A stretch of 64,000 nucleotides of DNA. Origin: Diacronema lutheri. Lineage: Eukaryota; Haptophyta; Pavlovophyceae; Pavlovales; Pavlovaceae. Shown piece after piece: positions 60,401 through 64,000 of this stretch. Within the stretch, counting starts at the first letter, position 1. Each line of letters starts with the position of its first letter. The stretch lies in NCBI GenBank assembly GCA_019448385.1, contig JAGTXO010000002.1, forward strand, positions 868,001 to 932,000, written 5' to 3'. Made by a program: the position numbers and the translations under genes. The notes below the pieces were generated by a model that was not told the DNA's origin, did not search any database, and worked only from the letters and a program-made list of their open reading frames with translations.

Positions 60401-63400
60401 CGCGCCACGCCGACCTGCCGCAGGCCGTCTTCGTGGCGGAGGCGCGGGCGATCGTCGCGCGCTCCGCCGGCGGCGGCGCGCTGCTCGCGCCGGACGACGT
60501 GCGCGACCTGTGCGACGCGCAGACGGACGCCGATCGCGCTGCGATCTGGGCGTCGGTGGGCGCGCACGAGGCGACGCGCATCTTCGCGCTCGTCACGCGC
60601 AACGCGAGCTTGGCGGGCGCGGCGCTGCTCGTGCTGCACACGCCGGCGGGCGCGCCGGCGCGCGCGCTCGGGCTCGTGGCGACGCGCTCGCGCGCGCCGT
60701 CGACGGGCGCGCCGCGCGACGCGCACAGGGCGCTGGTGCAGCGGTTGGACGTGCTGATGGACGCGATCGCCGCGGCGCGAGGCGCGTCGCCGCTCGAGCT
60801 CGAACACGCGCTCGCGCCCGAGCCGCAGAGCGCGTGCAACGCGCGTGCGGCCGCGCTGCTCTGCCTGCAGGCCGTCGCGGACGCGAGCGGCCGTCCCGCC
60901 GCTGAGGACGCGCTGGCCGCGCTCGACGACGCGCGCGGCATCGACCGGCACTGCCACGCCGTCCGGCAGCAGATCGAGGCGAAGCTCGCGTGGCGGCGCG
61001 CCGACGGCGCCGTCGGCGTTGACGGCGCCGACGGCGCGCCCGCGCTCGCGCCTGCCGCCGCACCGCCGGCGTGCGCGCCGGCGCACGCTGCCGGCGAGGC
61101 GGCGGTCGACCAGGCGATCGTCACGCGGGTGCGCGACGCGCTGCGCGCGTGGGCGACGACTGGCACCGCGCCCAGCGCGGCGGTGCTCGACGACGCCTGC
61201 GCCGCGTACACGGCGCGCGCACGCGCGCGCAAGGACGCGCGCACGGCGCTGGGCCCGACGCGCGCGGCCGAGCTGCTCGCCGCGGCCGCGCGCGGCGGAG
61301 CCGACGGGGCGGATGCCGCGCGCGCGCTGCTCGGCGGCACGCCGCGCCTGCTCGTCGTGCTCCTCTGCGTGCCCGTCGCCGCGCCGTCCGGCGAGCCGCC
61401 GCGCCCGGTCGGGCTGCTCGTCGCCGACCGGCCGACGGACGACTCGCGCCCGGCCGCGCTCGTGCGCTACGACTTTGCGCCGCTCGACGCGGACGTGGCC
61501 GTCGCGGTCGGCGCGCATGCCGTCGCGCTGGCCAGTGCGATCTGGCCGCTGCTCGCGGCCGAGGGGGAGCCGCGGCCATCGCCCGTCGTGCGCTCGCAGC
61601 CGCGCGGCGGCGACGATGGCGCGTGTGCGCTCGCAACGTTCGCGTGCCTCGACGCGCTGATGACCGCCAGCGTCGGCGCGCACGGCCTCGCGGGCGGCGC
61701 GGGCATGCTGCCCGCGCTGGTCGCGCGAGGCGCCGCGGCCGCCCAGCGCGAGCGGCAGCTGCGCGCGGCCGCCGAGAGGCTGGGCGGCACGGTCGCTGGG
61801 TGGCCGGACACGGGCGCGAGCGCGGCGGGCGCGAGCGTCGACGAGGAGGCGCGCACGTACGAGGTCGAGGCGGTCGTCGACGAGCGCCGCAAGGCGGGCA
61901 AGAAGGTGACGTTCCAGTTCCGGATCAGGTGGCGGGGCTACGACGAGAGCGCCGACACGTGGGAGCCTGAGGCCAACGTGAGCAGCGACCTCGTCGCCCA
62001 GTTCCGCAAGACGCGCGACGAGGAGAAGCGGCGCGCGGGCGGATCGGGCAGCGGCAGCGGCGGCGCGGGCGCGGCGTCGGCATTGGCGTCGGCGCCGCTT
62101 CGCGCGCACGGCGAGTCGGGCGCCGCGGGCAAGCGCGCCGCGGCGGGTGCCGCCGCGAGCGCGCGCGACGCCGCGGGCGCGCGCGCGCCGAGCGTTCCCC
62201 GCGCGCGCGGCGTCGAGCGCGCGCGCGTGGACGAGCCCGCTGCGCCGAGCGCGCGCGCCGCCGGCGGCGCGACGGCGCGCACGCGCGGCAGCGTGCTCCC
62301 GGGCTTCGTGGTCAAGCGCTCGACGCTCAACGCGGGGCCGCAGGCGGTGACGGCGCAGCCCGGTGCGCGGAAGGAGCTGCGGCGCATCGCGGCGGCCGTG
62401 CACAGGCTCACGACACAGGCGTACCGCGTCATCAACAAGGTGGTGCGCGACGAGGCTGCGGTGGCGAGCGCGCAGGCCGTCGGCGCGGCGTCGGGCGGCC
62501 CGTCGACCAGCGTGCACACGTCGACCACGATGGACAAGGGATCCGTCCGTGCGATCTTCTCGGCCATCGGCTGGCACAAGGACGAGAGCACGTACGGTGC
62601 AGCGCCGCGAGGCAAGCCCGCCGAGCAAGCCGCCGCGCAGACCAAGGCGGCGACGGCGCGCGCCGTCGGCGAGATGGCCGAGGGCGTCCAGCCCGTCTGC
62701 GCGGTGGGCCTCACGGAGATCCTCGAGGCGGAGGCGACGCAGGTGTCCACCGCGTGCCTGATGCACCCATCGCGCGTCGTGAACGGGCTGCTCCGCGACG
62801 TCGTCCGCGCGGCAGTCGAGCGCGACGAGGCGCTCGTCGCGCTGCCCGAGATGCAGCGAAACGCGCGCGTGCGCGAGCTGTGCGAGCGGCTGCTGCGCGG
62901 CGACGTGGAGGGCGCGCGCGTCGGCTGCCCCGCCGCGCTCGACCGCCACCTGCCCGACATGGTCCTCCACAAGATCGACTACAAGTGCACGCCCACGAAA
63001 AGGTGGAACTACGACCGGCACACGACGCGCTACTTCCTCGTGCAGATCCGCACCCTGCAGCACGTGGCCGAGGGGCAGGCGCTGCTCTGCCGGCTCGCGC
63101 ACATCCACACGCAGCTGACCGGACGGCCGCCGCGGTACAATGTGGCGCCGCTGCGCACGCACAATGTGCGCGCGAGGCGTGGCTGCCGCTGCCGCCGCCG
63201 AGCGCCCAAGCGCGCGCGCCGCCGCCGTGCGCGCCGCCCCGCGGCCAGGTTGGTCACGCGCCCGCGCGCTCGCGCGCCGCGCGCTGCGCGCAGGTGCCGC
63301 GCAACGTGCGCCTCGCCGCGAGCGCCATCTGGGTGACGCTTTCGGATGACGAGCGCAAGGAGCTGCGCGCGCGGCTCAAGGCGCTGGACCTGCGCGACCA

Positions 63401-64000
63401 CGATGGCGAGCCGATCAAGTGGACAGGCACAAACGGCAACACCCCGCCGATGTCGGACGTGCGCGTCAGGTACGCGGTCTTTGCGACGCGCTTCGACATC
63501 TCCAACCGCGTCTTCGACTACGCCGGGCGCGAGCGGCCGCCGGCCGATCTGCCGTGGCACGCGCGGCGCTCGTGGGTTGGCCTCGCGCCGCTGCCGCGCG
63601 TGCCGCTCCCGGGCCGGCAGCCCGTCAAGTCGGTGGTGACAGATGGCGTCGCCGTGCACGCCGTCGGGACCGTCCTCGTGCCGAAGGCGCAGGCGCCGGC
63701 CGGCGGCTCGGGCGTCCTGCACCGCTGGCGCCGGCCGGACGGGCGCATCGCCGTCGCGCTCGGCTCCGAGCTGCGGCGGGCGATCGACGTCGAGGCGGCG
63801 GTCGTCGTCGCGGCCGACCCGAACATGGGCAACATCACCACCTACTCTGCGCACGTCGGGCGGGCGGCCGTCTGGCGGCAGTTCACGCAGCGCGCGCGCG
63901 CGCGCGCCGCGGGCTTTGCGCGCGAGACGGCCAAGACCAACGCGGCGCGGCGGCGCGTGCGCACCGACGGGCGCGGCGAGGAGTTCAGCGTGGAGGCGGA
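46152..64000 (+). CDS. Giant polyprotein-like gene: C48-like proteases, YqaJ exonuclease, chromodomain, Fanzor-like C-terminus (open at right edge)
   Basis: Exons 46152-49826, 49960-63165 and 63294-beyond 64000; both introns (133 and 128 bases) are phase 0 with CTGG|GTAGGC...CGCAG|GGG and CAAT|GTGCGC...CGCAG|GTG. At least 5,862 codons without a stop. Regions by residue: 1-200 Ulp1/C48-like protease (H105, D132, Q173, C179); 420-760 unassigned alpha/beta domain (YGTVVRAELGEPGFAGT, GEVTTVHFNGD); 1150-1270 coiled coil; 1400-2250 Ala/Arg-rich; 2420-2600 second protease-like domain (H2507, D2530, Q2571, C2576); 3960-4150 YqaJ-type nuclease; 5190-5248 chromodomain; 5410-5863+ Fanzor-like region. 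Upstream of 46152 a CTGCAG precedes the ATG, so a further 5' exon is possible. Best read as an element-encoded or virus-derived protein; one continuous product is inferred, not proven. Confidence 0.55.
46446..46740 (+). other. Ulp1/C48-like cysteine protease module 1 (domain within giant gene)
   Basis: SSGLVHWTAAYLLL supplies H105, ALLADSRTL supplies D132, and PPQSGAACCFAAATVAAEV supplies Q173 and C179. The His-Asp-Gln-x5-Cys order and the Q-to-C spacing fit the SUMO-protease/adenain fold. Predicted role: self-processing of the polyprotein or removal of ubiquitin-like modifiers. Confidence 0.5.
53070..53330 (+). repeat. About four copies of a ~57-bp tandem repeat in the giant gene
   Basis: Units encode variants of SAFAPAADGVFPAPLAAA; copies have diverged by substitutions and a short deletion. 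In-frame, so it lengthens the protein linker before protease module 2. Confidence 0.8.
53460..54135 (+). other. Ulp1/C48-like cysteine protease module 2 (domain within giant gene)
   Basis: SGHFTALRLVRV (H2507), YDAVLVDTLASP (D2530) and NEAAQRGATCGLAIVGAL (Q2571, C2576) follow the same His-Asp-Gln-Cys order as module 1. All expected catalytic residues are present. Confidence 0.5.
54397..54476 (+). repeat. GCC trinucleotide repeat encoding polyalanine
   Basis: Near-pure (GCC)n of about 25 units inside the giant gene reading frame, giving a long alanine tract. Prone to length change. Confidence 0.9.
58165..58740 (+). other. YqaJ / lambda-exonuclease-type nuclease domain (within giant gene)
   Basis: PD-(D/E)xK nuclease of the YqaJ viral-recombinase family, which in phages and large DNA viruses resects DNA ends for single-strand-annealing recombination. 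SPRWHDERWEEVTGSKVGDVV supplies the W..R....T-G-S entry helix; GILGEAVALRKLAAAYG gives the first acidic residue; FAFSPDGLAIL the catalytic Asp; QVLVEVKTL the E-x-K; HRDQLQLGMHVLGVSKALYVQY the conserved Gln helix. All core residues are present. Confidence 0.78.
60001..60115 (+). repeat. Proline/alanine tandem repeat in giant gene
   Basis: Repeating ~21-base unit (GCGCCGCCGCCCGCCGCC core) encoding AAPPPAAAPPPAVAPPP-type sequence; a linker. Confidence 0.8.
61852..62028 (+). other. Chromodomain (within giant gene)
   Basis: TYEVEAVVDERRKAGKKVTF, then QFRIRWRGYDESADTWEP and EANVSSDLVAQFRK, is a canonical chromodomain. The aromatic cage is complete: Y in YEVE, W in IRWRGY and W in DTWEP. Such domains read methylated histone H3 tails and in chromoviruses steer integration to heterochromatin. 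Confidence 0.9.
63294..64000 (+). other. Fanzor/TnpB-like (RuvC-fold) C-terminal region, incomplete
   Basis: Exon 3 reads VVTDGVAVHAVGTV (TDG at about 63,639-63,647) and, 58 residues later, AAVVVAADPNMGNITTYSA (GAC of DPN at 63,816). The hydrophobic strand followed by D-P-x-x-x-N-x-x-T fits the RuvC-I active-site strand of Fanzor/TnpB nucleases, and a T-D-G strand at about this distance upstream is a feature I associate with eukaryotic Fanzors. RuvC-II, the zinc finger and RuvC-III would lie past the window edge, so the call is provisional. Confidence 0.42.

Noticed and set aside
14237-64000. Many long open frames on the strand opposite to recognised genes, for example minus-strand frames across 59,500-63,162 and 49,488-52,103
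   Set aside because: In DNA this GC-rich stop codons are rare. These frames are Arg/Ala/Pro-rich, lack any domain, and mirror the plus-strand gene whose domains are clear.
1-64000. tRNA, rRNA or other structured RNA genes
   Set aside because: I looked for tRNA-like and rRNA-like sequence on both strands and saw none I could support.
37829-64000. Polinton or giant-virus integration proven by capsid, packaging ATPase or DNA polymerase B
   Set aside because: None of these hallmark proteins is visible in the window; virus ancestry remains only an inference from YqaJ, Pif1 and protease modules.

Overview
The window is eukaryotic nuclear DNA from a very GC-rich unicellular organism, most likely a photosynthetic protist. 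Spliceosomal GT-AG introns can be placed exactly in several conserved genes, and they are short, roughly 20 to 150 bases with some longer. The gene set is eukaryotic: syntaxin-6-like SNARE, AP-1 sigma, NHP2, RBBP6, kynurenine 3-monooxygenase, mitochondrial CDK5RAP1 and dihydrolipoamide dehydrogenase. A beta-carotene ketolase points to an alga. A haptophyte such as Pavlovales would fit the GC content and compactness, but the sequence alone does not fix the lineage.

From 1 to about 35,000 the region is compact and euchromatin-like. Genes mostly alternate in strand and sit as head-to-head pairs whose start codons are 9 to about 330 bases apart, with 3' ends that nearly touch or overlap. In order: dihydrolipoamide dehydrogenase (partial, -), CDK5RAP1 (-), amino acid transporter (+), a membrane protein (-), histone deacetylase (-), NHP2 (+), a small secreted or membrane protein (-), beta-carotene ketolase (+), ABM-domain protein (-), a BK-channel-beta-like two-TM protein (-), syntaxin-6-like SNARE (+), XLF-like NHEJ factor (-), P-loop kinase (+), Sec14-like protein (-), fucosyltransferase-like protein (+), RBBP6/Mpe1 (-), AP-1 sigma (+), PAN-like protein (-), kynurenine 3-monooxygenase (+), a ~2,565-residue Golgi-type glycosyltransferase/sulfotransferase fusion (-) and a sphingolipid-desaturase-like gene (+) that lacks its third histidine box.

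From about 34,950 to 46,150 the character changes. There is a frame-broken gene remnant, an 85-bp inverted repeat carrying a 7-bp telomere-like tandem repeat around an AT-rich core, a Pif1/Helitron-type helicase interrupted by several frameshifts, a frame-broken ubiquitin-specific protease, and long G or C homopolymers. This looks like accumulated mobile-element material.

From 46,152 to the right edge there is one huge gene (at least about 5,860 codons, three exons seen, open at the edge). It carries Ulp1/C48-like cysteine protease modules, a YqaJ/lambda-type exonuclease domain, a chromodomain, and a C-terminal region with a RuvC-I-like DPNMGN motif preceded by a TDG motif, as in Fanzor/TnpB-like RNA-guided nucleases. 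With the adjacent helicase and deubiquitinase remnants, this is the best candidate for an undescribed large mobile or virus-derived system in the window.
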